Shown here: in pieces, positions 47,314 through 53,670 of the stretch
Position numbering within the stretch: position 1 is the stretch's first letter
How the letters are laid out: the number at the start of each line of letters is the position of its first letter
Source: an uncultured Burkholderiales bacterium
Lineage (GTDB): Bacteria; Pseudomonadota; Gammaproteobacteria; Burkholderiales; Burkholderiaceae_C
DNA length: 59,282 nt
Direction of reading: 5' to 3'
Assembly: GCA_945952065.1 (NCBI GenBank)
Contig: CAMFGY010000032.1
Location: 1 to 59,282, forward strand
Translations under genes and position numbers: made by a program
Notes under the pieces: generated by a model
Seen by the model: only the letters and a program-made list of their open reading frames with translations
Database searches by the model: none
What the model was told of the DNA's origin: nothing

Positions 47314-47904
47314 TCAAATGCTTTGTGGCCCATTGAGGACTTCAGGTTTCAGGGCCGACCCTCTATCGCCTTCTGCAGCGATTGGTTGGCCGTCACTTCG
47401 CACGTTGTCACCTGGAAACACGTGCTCATACTCTTGCAGCTCGAACTCGTCCGGCGGTTGCCACATTGCGCTAGCTATTTCAAAGATGTGATCAGGCACG
47501 ACCATCGAGAAGGTCGTGCCTTGCTCCACGTTTCGCCGTCGCACTCGATCACGTCTGATACCGATGGAGGCATCAAGAAAATGAACGGTGAACCCAACCC
47601 CACTGCGGGCGACCTGCCGCAACAACGCCTGCCGCGGGTCCCGCTGAATCAAACCAAGTTCAAGTGCGACGTCCTTGTTGGTAGCAAGGATGCTGCGAGC
47701 ATGGTCGAGGATCAAATCAATCAGGCGGCCCTTCCGTTCCATATACCAGGGAACAAAATTTTCCTGAGGACGATCAGGGCTATACAAGCGCACAAACCAT
47801 TCGTCGAGCGCGATATGCGAGAAGCCACCTCGTTCAGCCATCCACTTGGCGTACGTAGATTTTCCAGCGCCGACCGGACCTTCGATGAAATGAATGCGTG
47901 GCAT
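47314..47904 (-). CDS. P-loop kinase-like ATPase (AAA_33/zeta-type; cassette gene)
   Basis: A 196-aa protein with Walker A GPVGAGKST (residues 9-17) and a zeta-toxin/kinase-like layout: ALDEWFVRLY after strand 2, then LARLVARSGVGFTVHFLDA and RDRVRRRNVEQGT. It probably phosphorylates a small molecule. Zeta toxins are one option, but no antitoxin is adjacent. Its C-terminal region runs close to IS remnant A, so the final residues may have been altered by the deletion. Confidence 0.75.
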   Translation of the reverse strand: MPRIHFIEGPVGAGKSTYAKWMAERGGFSHIALDEWFVRLYSPDRPQENFVPWYMERKGRLIDLILDHARSILATNKDVALELGLIQRDPRQALLRQVARSGVGFTVHFLDASIGIRRDRVRRRNVEQGTTFSMVVPDHIFEIASAMWQPPDEFELQEYEHVFPGDNVRSDGQPIAAEGDRGSALKPEVLNGPQSI

Positions 47905-47926
47905 GTGGGGCTACCTCTGCGGTGAC

Positions 47927-47995
47927 GGCCAACTTCGAAGTTGAGCCGCGAGCGGCGGCTCACCGACGCAAGTCGGCTGGAGCGACTGGTTCGGC
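47927..47995 (-). other. attC-like site between the DUF4304 and kinase cassettes
   Basis: A 69-bp element bounded by GTTCGGC (47989-47995) and GGCCAAC (47927-47933). The interior contains CCGAC/GTCGG and GAGCCGC/GCGGCTC hairpins and a 12-bp AACTTCGAAGTT palindrome. The core boxes each differ from consensus by one or two bases. The DUF4304 stop codon lies 2 bases from the first core. Confidence 0.45.
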
Positions 47996-47996
47996 G

Positions 47997-48620
47997 TCAT
48001 TGCTGCTCCGCTAGCATTTCAAGCTCACGCCGAAGACCGACTGCAGAGCCGACACCCTCTAGGCCAATTTCAGCGAAGGCCACGGACTCAAGCTTGCGAT
48101 CTTGTGCACGGCGTAAGCGGGCAAGAACCAAAGCCATTCTTACTTGGGTTGAGCCAAAACCTAGGAACGACTTAGTGGTCTGCGCAAAGACTGCAGGACT
48201 GATCGTTTCAAATGGGGACTGCGGTCCGCTGACAGCAGCAAGGAGATGCCTGCCAACCGTTGCATAGGTGGTAGCGGCCTGCTTAGCAGCCATGTTCATA
48301 CTCTCCTGCGACGAGTCATGCGACCACCACTGATCTGATCCCTCGCTTGCAAGCCTGCGCCGAAATTCGCATAGCGAGTCCGTGATCCTCTTCGGATCAG
48401 GTAGCTCCCCAAGCACGTGTACGACCGAAAGAGGCTGCAATCCCAGGTTGATCGCAAACTGGCCACCATACCTTGAGCCCTGCACGCCAACCACATGCAC
48501 CCAACCGTCTCGCAGACGCCGAAACGTACGACCTGAACCGGTGAATCCATCTTCTCGTAGGTGTGGCGCAAGGTGCTCCGTCAGAGCCAGCTCTAGGCGC
48601 GGAGAGGCTGCTTCTTTCAT
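47997..48620 (-). CDS. DUF4304 domain protein (cassette gene)
   Basis: From MKEAASPRLE (start 48620) about 207 aa. The DUF4304 pattern is visible in LAPHLREDGFTGSGRTFRRLRDGWVHVVGVQGSRYGGQFAINLGL. Function is unknown; such proteins are common integron cargo. The start codon is only 3 bases from the core site and IS end, with no ribosome-binding site visible. An in-frame TTG at 48659 inside the IS end could extend it. Confidence 0.75.
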   Translation of the reverse strand: MKEAASPRLELALTEHLAPHLREDGFTGSGRTFRRLRDGWVHVVGVQGSRYGGQFAINLGLQPLSVVHVLGELPDPKRITDSLCEFRRRLASEGSDQWWSHDSSQESMNMAAKQAATTYATVGRHLLAAVSGPQSPFETISPAVFAQTTKSFLGFGSTQVRMALVLARLRRAQDRKLESVAFAEIGLEGVGSAVGLRRELEMLAEQQ

Positions 48621-48623
48621 GAC

Positions 48624-48630
48624 GCCGAAC
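48624..48630 (-). other. attC core half-site abutting IS1182 remnant B
   Basis: GCCGAAC on the plus strand (GTTCGGC reading with the cassettes) sits directly beside the IS inverted-repeat end GAAGCTGTCC, as in the other two copies. Confidence 0.55.
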
Positions 48631-49026
48631 GAAGCTGTCCAATAACCCCAAATCCGCAAGCACCCTTACCCCGCGCAGCGAGTGTCAGTTGGTGAGCGTG
48701 AATGTCTGGGTTCATCGGTGTGAAGGTTTGAATCTTTGCGCCGCAGTTCTCTTTAGCGCTGTCCTGGCGATTGTGCCGCTTGTTGGCCGCGTTACTGGCC
48801 CCTCATTTGCCCGAGCCCCGCATTCGATATGCTTCTCTATGTTGTGCACCATGCAGTACAGGCGCCACTGCGTCCTGACATTCGCTTGCCCGCGATGGTT
48901 CAGGCGGCTCAGGCGTTTGTTGTTCCGCAGGTTTGCAAACACCGGCTCCACGGTGCCGATGCGTTGGGTGTACAGCTGCCGGCCTCGCGAGGAATCGGTG
49001 GCTTGGCGTATGCATTCGCTGGGGGG
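48631..49026 (-). mobile_element. IS1182-family remnant B (diverged 3' end)
   Basis: Begins with the same GAAGCTGTCCAATAACCCC end, and encodes a C-terminal transposase piece (RQLYTQRIGTVEPVFANLR, then HNIEKH). It differs clearly from copies A and C in the non-coding tail and the last codons, so it represents another isoform. Similarity ends near 49026, where an IS110-type sequence begins. Confidence 0.75.
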
Positions 49027-49284
49027 CTGCGATTGCGGACCCAAGGCGCCAAGTCCGCGCTGCTGGCTGCGCCTAAGCGCAGCGACCGCATCTCGCAGTG
49101 GCTATTGCAGTTGCGAGACCGAGTCGGGTGGCTGAAAGCTCTGGTGGCGCTGGCCAACAAGAACGCCCGCATTCTGTAGGCGGTGCTGACGCGGGAGATC
49201 GACTTCGACCCAGAGCATGTGCCGCCGGTCCCTCAATGCAAGCGGCCCGCGCTCAAGGAGCCGCAGCCCGCTTGCACTCCTTGA
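49027..49284 (+). pseudogene. IS110/IS1111-family transposase fragment
   Basis: Codons read LRTQGAKSALLAAPKRSDRI, then WLKALVALANKNARIL, a stop (TAG), then AVLTREIDFDPEHVP. This is the conserved C-terminal end of IS110/IS1111-type DEDD transposases. The in-frame TAG replaces the usual Trp and the N-terminal part is missing, so it is inactive. It lies between IS remnant B and a free core site. Confidence 0.7.
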
Positions 49285-49771
49285 TTCCAGTTCAGATCGC
49301 AGACCCACGCTCAAAGAAGCAATGCACAGGCTGAACCCGGACACAAGGCGTCCTGAGGACGACTTGTGCCTGGTGAAGAGACGAGCCTCCGGTTCGTCGC
49401 GGCCTGCAAGGCAGACCGGCAGCAGTTGAACCCGATAACCCTTTTGTGCTGGCATTGCGCCGGCGACACGACTTGTGAATGGAGCCCTGCCGAGCGGTTC
49501 ATATCCTGGGCCGAGGTGATCAAAACCTCAACAAGCCCGTCACTAGAAATGCAGTCTGTCTCTCTCAGCCACTGCCCATGAGCGCAAGCACCTGAACCCG
49601 GTTCAGAGCCGATGCACGGCCAACTCGATAACCCTTCTGCGACCTCACGGTCACGCCGAGCGAATGGAGCCCATGCATCGGCTCACCCTAAATCCCAGAG
49701 TGAGTGGAGATCAGCCATTGAACAAACAAGTTCGGCGATCACTTGACGCCGAGGAAAGTCCCACTAGATGG
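49285..49771. other. Non-coding tail of the IS110-type element with degenerate repeats
   Basis: No gene is evident. Two similar segments, near 49430-49500 and 49625-49690, share CGATAACCCTT and GAATGGAGCCC words about 195 bases apart. They probably derive from the end of the insertion sequence, but I cannot name the element. Confidence 0.45.
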
Positions 49772-49778
49772 GTTAGGC
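49772..49778 (-). other. attC core half-site downstream of the membrane-protein cassette
   Basis: GTTAGGC on the plus strand (GCCTAAC reading with the cassettes) lies 36 bases beyond the stop of the membrane-protein gene. The remaining part of the attC is not recognisable and was probably lost with the IS110-type insertion. Confidence 0.5.
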
Positions 49779-49813
49779 GCCACTGGCAGCGCGAGGTGTC
49801 CCTGCACCAAGGG

Positions 49814-50209
49814 CTATGCTCCTATAGGGAACCGGATGCCGAACAGCCACAGCGTGGCAGCAATGACCACACACGGCAGACCGAAAGCAAAGATAACTAC
49901 TTGAACTCCGGGTCCGACGCCGCCGCGCAAGGCGGCCTGACCGAAAACGAGAACTAAGACAGGCACAACTGACCCGACCAAGAGCGCCGGTAGGGTGAGC
50001 ATGTTCATGGCTTTAAGAGTGGCCCAAAGGATACTGCCGACGAGAAGCGCGCCAAGAAAGTAGATAGGTACCGCAACTGGAGCAGTAGCCAGGAACCCCG
50101 CCCATGCTTGCTCAACAGGACGATGGCGTCCGGAGACGAGGAAGTAGCTCAGCGCGAAGGCAGGAAGTGAGGCTGAAGCTGCTATGAGCAAGGCGACGAG
50201 GGGAGGCAT
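49814..50209 (-). CDS. Small membrane protein of unknown function (cassette gene)
   Basis: A 131-aa protein with four hydrophobic helices (about residues 5-25, 42-62, 70-88 and 100-125). It has no motif I recognise. The start (50209) is 11 bases from a core site and IS end and lacks a clear Shine-Dalgarno. It occupies one cassette slot between an intact IS1182 insertion and the core site at 49772. Confidence 0.6.
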   Translation of the reverse strand: MPPLVALLIAASASLPAFALSYFLVSGRHRPVEQAWAGFLATAPVAVPIYFLGALLVGSILWATLKAMNMLTLPALLVGSVVPVLVLVFGQAALRGGVGPGVQVVIFAFGLPCVVIAATLWLFGIRFPIGA

Positions 50210-50219
50210 GTAGAGCGGC

Positions 50220-50226
50220 GCCTAAC
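50220..50226 (-). other. Left part of the attC split by the IS
   Basis: GCCTAAC directly left of the IS end. Together with 52054-52157 it forms one complete attC once the IS is removed. Confidence 0.75.
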
Positions 50227-52050
50227 GAAGCTGTCCAATAACCCCAAACCCGCTTGCACCCGCACCCCGTGAGGTGGGTGTCGACTTGCAAGCGGGAAAG
50301 TCTGGGTTCATCGGTGCGTGGGTTTGAATTTGTGCGCCGCAGTTTTCTTTGGCGTCGCCTGAGCGATTGTGCCGCTTGTTGGCCGCGTTACTGGCCCCTC
50401 ATTTGCCCGAGCCTTGAGTTCGAGAGCTTCTCGATGTTGTGCACCATGCAGTACAGGCTCCACTGCGTTCTGACCTTGGCCTGCCCGCGATGGTTCAGCC
50501 TGCTCAAGCGCTTGTTGTGCCGTAGGTTGGCAAACACCGGCTCCACTGTGCCGATGCGTTGGCTGTACAGCTGACGGCCTCGCGGAGAGTAAATGGCTTG
50601 GCGCATGCGTTCGCTGGGGTGACTGAGGTCCTGTGGCCTCGGGAAGAAGCGAGCGACTTGGCGGCCCCGCTCGTCTTTGGCGTCCTTTTTGTCGCCCTCC
50701 TTGGTGCGCCGCTTCTTCAGGCATTGCCCGCGCAGCGCGCAAGCAGCGCAGTCGCTGGCCTGGGCGATGTAGGTCTGGTACGGGTGCCCGCTGGCCGAGA
50801 CATGCACGCGGCCCTTGAGTGTCAACACCTGGCCTGCCGGGCAGGTGGCGGTGTGGTCTTCGTCGTTGAAGTTGAAGTCCTTGGGTCTGAAGAACTTGAC
50901 TTCTGGCAGCTCACCGCTGGCCTTCTTCTCTGACAAGGGGTCAGGCTTTGCCTTGTGTTTGTCGCGTCCTTCAAAGCGCTCGTCGCGCTTACGCATCTGG
51001 CCGTCGGCGATCAAGGCGGGGGTGTTGCTGTCGTGCAGCTGCTGCACATTGGCATCGCTGTGATAGCCCGCATCGGCGGTGACCAGGGTGTTCTCGTCGC
51101 GCCAAGGCCTGGCTTGTTCGATCATGGGGACGAGCATGGCCTGCTCGGAGCCTGAGCCCACCACATCGGCGGCGATGATGACCTGGTGCGCACTGTCCAC
51201 TGCGGCTTGCGCCGCAAAGCCCTGGATCACGCCTTTGCTGGTGGCCATCTTGGCACTGTCGGGGTCGGTGATGTTGGACTTGAGCTCTTGGCCCTTGCTG
51301 TTCAAGCGCTTGGGGCTTTGTGAAACGAAGGCCCGCGTGCGCGCCGCCTGCTCGCGCAAGGCGTCCACGCGGGCTTGTCGCTTGGCTTCCAGCGGCTCTT
51401 GCGCCCCCGCTTTGTCTTGGGCTTGGTGCAGGGCCAAGATCTTGTCGGCGGCCTTGTCCAGGCGGTCGGCCCGGTGGCGCAGCTCTTCATGCGTGCCGCT
51501 GCGTTCTTTGCTGGCATTGCTGGGCAGCTTGACGCCGTCGATGGCAAACATCTCACGCCCGATCAGGCCCTGGGCGTCGCAGGTCATCAGCACCTGGGCA
51601 AACAGCGGTTTGATTTGATCGCTCAGCGACACCACGAACTTGGCAATGTGGGCGTGGCTGGGCTGGCTGTCGCCGCTGATCGCGATGAATTGGACGTTGC
51701 GCGCGCAAGCCGCTGCGATGTTGCGGCTGGAGATCAGCCCTTGGCTGTAGGCCAACAAGACGATCTTGAGCATCACGCGGGGGTCATAGGCGCTGGCGCC
51801 CACCACGTCATTGTTGAAGCGCGCATCCAAAGCGCTCAAGTCCAACTCGTGATCAACCAGGTAGTTCAGCGCAAAGGCAAAGCTGCCAGGCACGATCTGC
51901 TCCGACAGCACCACCGGCAGCATCAGCGAGTGGAAATCATTGGGTTTGTAGCGGGGCATGGCGGCCTCCTCAACGCGTTGATGTATTTGACGCGCTGGGG
52001 GCCTAACAATGAATTCGGAGTGACCCGATGGGAGGTTTTTTTACAGCTTC
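50227..52050 (-). mobile_element. Complete IS1182-family insertion sequence inside an attC
   Basis: An 1824-bp element bounded by imperfect inverted repeats (GAAGCTGTCCAATAACC at 50227 and the complement of GAAGCTGTAAAAAAACC ending at 52050). The flanking trinucleotide AAC is duplicated (50224-50226 and 52051-52053). The 160-base tail after the transposase contains a long stem (CCCGCTTGCA/TGCAAGCGGG) that could terminate transcription. A TTGGAC at the tail end resembles an outward-facing -35 box directed at the next cassette gene. Confidence 0.85.
50388..51959 (-). CDS. IS1182-family DDE transposase
   Basis: A 523-aa apparently intact transposase. The N terminus shows DUF772 features (NYLVDHELDLSALDARFNNDVVGASAYDPRVMLKIVLLAYSQG) and MFAIDGVKLPSNAS carries the first Asp. 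DAGYHSDANV fits the second Asp, and IGTVEPVFANLRHNKRLSRL carries the final Glu. A cysteine-rich insert (CPAGQ, CAACALRGQC) lies near 390-430. It is presumably functional and could have produced the truncated relatives at 46930 and 48631. Confidence 0.93.
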   Translation of the reverse strand: MPRYKPNDFHSLMLPVVLSEQIVPGSFAFALNYLVDHELDLSALDARFNNDVVGASAYDPRVMLKIVLLAYSQGLISSRNIAAACARNVQFIAISGDSQPSHAHIAKFVVSLSDQIKPLFAQVLMTCDAQGLIGREMFAIDGVKLPSNASKERSGTHEELRHRADRLDKAADKILALHQAQDKAGAQEPLEAKRQARVDALREQAARTRAFVSQSPKRLNSKGQELKSNITDPDSAKMATSKGVIQGFAAQAAVDSAHQVIIAADVVGSGSEQAMLVPMIEQARPWRDENTLVTADAGYHSDANVQQLHDSNTPALIADGQMRKRDERFEGRDKHKAKPDPLSEKKASGELPEVKFFRPKDFNFNDEDHTATCPAGQVLTLKGRVHVSASGHPYQTYIAQASDCAACALRGQCLKKRRTKEGDKKDAKDERGRQVARFFPRPQDLSHPSERMRQAIYSPRGRQLYSQRIGTVEPVFANLRHNKRLSRLNHRGQAKVRTQWSLYCMVHNIEKLSNSRLGQMRGQ

Positions 52051-52053
52051 AAC

Positions 52054-52157
52054 GTTTGAGCTGAGCTGCGAGCAGCGGCTGGGCACGCAAGGCCCAGAAT
52101 GAAATGGGGGCCTGAAGTGCGCAGCCGTTGCGAGTCAGCTCGAGCGCGCGGTTAGGC
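52054..52157 (-). other. Right part of the attC split by the IS
   Basis: Read with the cassettes (minus strand), GCCTAAC (52151-52157) is followed by GAGCTGA...CGGCTG and its complement CAGCCGCTG...TCAGCTC around a variable tip. Joined to GTTAGGC at 50220-50226, it makes a roughly 111-bp attC with perfectly complementary outer cores. The zinc-ribbon gene's stop overlaps the GCCTAAC core. Confidence 0.75.
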
Positions 52158-52382
52158 ATTGCTTGGGCCTCCGGCCGCCGGGAGAACATTTTTGACCAAC
52201 GGCAAATTCTCCTTAGCGACAAACCACTCCGTATGGCCACATGTACCGCAAATGACGTTTTCAAACGAAGGGCCATGCAGTGCCCCAACAGGCAGAAGGC
52301 TACCAGCGCTTCCTCCAGCCTGGACCTTCGCGCTGAAGAAGTTGGTACCGTTGCAGAACCTGCAGGGCTGATGCGAATTCAT
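52152..52382 (-). CDS. Small zinc-ribbon-like protein (first cassette gene)
   Basis: From MNSHQPCRFC (52382), 76 aa, chosen because GGAGGAG lies 5 bases upstream. Two cysteine pairs (CRFC near the N terminus and CGTCGHTEWFV in the middle) suggest a zinc ribbon. A longer start at 52409 is possible. The TAA stop is within the GCCTAAC core. It is the cassette nearest the integrase remnant, so it would be the latest insertion. Function unknown. Confidence 0.7.
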   Translation of the reverse strand: MNSHQPCRFCNGTNFFSAKVQAGGSAGSLLPVGALHGPSFENVICGTCGHTEWFVAKENLPLVKNVLPAAGGPSNA

Positions 52383-52431
52383 GTTGCTCCTCCGGTGGTT
52401 GTTGCTCAATTCTCGCGCCAGCGTCGCAGAT

Positions 52432-52480
52432 GCCTAACTTGGATATATGGCGACAGCCGTGCCGGATAACTTGGCGTGCT
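52432..52480 (-). other. Candidate attI site
   Basis: Reading with the cassettes, GTTAGGC (52432-52438) forms the boundary of the first cassette. Just upstream are AAGTTATCC and a GGCACGGCTGTCGCC segment, which could be the additional weak integrase-binding boxes of attI. The location between the integrase remnant and first cassette fits. No experimental evidence is available. Confidence 0.4.
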
Positions 52481-52547
52481 GTCTCCATAACATGTTCAAG
52501 GTCAACGGGCTGCAAGCGGCTTGCAGCTTGGCTTTGAGCGACATTTG

Positions 52548-52563
52548 CTGTGCAAAACAACAG
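52548..52563 (+). promoter_or_regulatory. LexA (SOS) box upstream of the integrase remnant
   Basis: CTGT, eight bases, ACAG form a perfect match to the LexA core pattern, followed by TATTAAAT that could be a -10 element. It lies about 100 bases upstream of the integrase remnant on the same strand. Many integron integrase genes are SOS-controlled in this way. One such match by chance is expected in a window this size, so location is the main support. Confidence 0.5.
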
Positions 52564-52662
52564 TATTAAATAACAGGCAAAAACCTCACCCGCATTTTGA
52601 GTTGCATTCCTGGCTGTTTTGCTCAGGAACAACCCATACGGGCGCAGCGTTGTGCATAGGAG

Positions 52663-52904
52663 ATGCACATTCGAGATACGTCTATCGCACCAGTGGGGGA
52701 AGGCGGCCGCAAGGCCGGTTCACCCCACGCCCTCTGGCACTCATTCGTCGCCCCGGCCACCTTCTGCAGGCGGGCCAAGACATCCAAACGATTCAAGAGT
52801 TATACGGCCGTTCCGATATCGCGACGACCATGATCTACACCCATGTGCTGAAGCTCGGTGGCGGCGCGGTCAAGTGCCCCATCGATTCGATGCGCTTTGA
52901 TTGA
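52663..52904 (+). pseudogene. intI: Integron integrase (IntI) C-terminal remnant
   Basis: Two frames are needed. The first reads SPHALWHSF, corresponding to the HTLRHSF box of tyrosine recombinases but with the catalytic Arg changed to Trp. After a frameshift near 52750 the second reads [19 protein letters not shown], then [14 protein letters not shown]. The catalytic Tyr remains but the LGHSD His is Arg. The N-terminal three quarters are missing. It cannot be an active integrase. Its orientation, away from the cassettes, fits an integron. Confidence 0.75.
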
Positions 52905-53247
52905 ATGATGAATGAATGAGTGAGTGAGTGGATGACTCACTTCCCTCCTGAACGCAGCCGCAGGGCATTGAACGCGTACCGCCCGGGCAGGGGAACCAGG
53001 AGCTCGGGCTGACGGGCTGCACAGGGCACATGGCCGCACTACCTTTTCAGGGCCAATTGCCCAGTCGAGACCTCAAACGTCGCAGCCTGAGCTTCACAAC
53101 ACCTGGCAAACAAAAGCGCAACAATGCGGGCACGGATGAGCAGCTACCGTCGGCTTGGAAAGTTTGGCCGAGTGGCGGCTGCGCTAGCATCCGTCGTCAG
53201 TCTCTTTCTCTCCTTCCTTCTTTCTTTCTTTCAACAGGTCCGCACCC
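52905..53247. other. Non-coding interval with simple repeats
   Basis: Contains a tetranucleotide tract (ATGA/GTGA repeats, about 52907-52932) immediately after the integrase remnant, and a polypyrimidine TTTC/TTCC tract (about 53200-53232) just before the next gene. No gene or RNA is recognised. The pyrimidine tract lies where the next gene's leader would be. Confidence 0.5.
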
Positions 53248-53541
53248 ATGATTCTCGAAGTTGCAGAAATCCACATCCCGGTCGGCCAAAACGCCGCCTT
53301 TGAGGCCGCCATTGCCCATGGCATCCAAAGCGTGATCTCGCGCGCGCAGGGCTTCATCAGTGCCAAAGTGCAGCGTGGCATCGAGTCGCCTGAGCGTTAC
53401 ATCCTGCAGATCGAATGGGCCACCTTGGAAGACCATACCGAGGTGTTCCGTGGCGGGCCGCTGTTCCCGGCATGGCGCGCCATCGTCGGGCCGTTTTTTG
53501 CGCAGCCGCCTCGGGTGGAGCATTTCAGCAGCGTGCTCTGA
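53248..53541 (+). CDS. Antibiotic biosynthesis monooxygenase (ABM) domain protein
   Basis: A 97-aa ferredoxin-like alpha/beta barrel protein. It opens MILEVAEIHIPVGQNAAFEAAI and includes GFISAKVQRGIESPERYILQIEWATLEDHT, the ABM fold pattern. Members range from heme-degrading to quinol monooxygenases. No cofactor motif distinguishes them here. It is preceded by a polypyrimidine tract and followed after 129 bases by the acyl-CoA synthetase. Confidence 0.85.
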   Translation: MILEVAEIHIPVGQNAAFEAAIAHGIQSVISRAQGFISAKVQRGIESPERYILQIEWATLEDHTEVFRGGPLFPAWRAIVGPFFAQPPRVEHFSSVL

Positions 53542-53670
53542 ACTCGCGCCGCCCTGCCGCCGCGCGATTTTGCGCGGCGCTGCGCCTTGCCCTGCGTCAA
53601 GCCCAGGGCACCACGGTCCGCCTAGACTGGCGCTGGCGCCGCTCGCGCCGGCCGCTCCAGAAAGAAGCCG

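Larger units (their letters stand above)
46379..52904. mobile_element. Degenerate chromosomal integron (cassette array plus integrase remnant)
   Basis: Five short genes all on the minus strand are separated by core sites GCCTAAC/GTTAGGC or the GCCGAAC variant. Their stop codons often lie in or next to a core site, as in gene cassettes. An integrase remnant at the right end reads outward, the geometry expected of an integron. The cassettes look AT-richer than the flanking core genes. Multiple insertion sequences have broken the sites, so the array is probably immobile. Confidence 0.75.

Noticed and set aside
52300-52668. 122-codon minus-strand frame over the attI/integrase-leader interval
   Set aside because: It overlaps the zinc-ribbon gene in another frame and has no recognisable domain; the shorter gene has a strong ribosome-binding site and a stop in the core site.
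52905-52935. Tetranucleotide repeats as a possible CRISPR or phase-variation tract
   Set aside because: Units are too short and few for CRISPR, and they do not lie in a coding frame or a recognisable promoter spacer.
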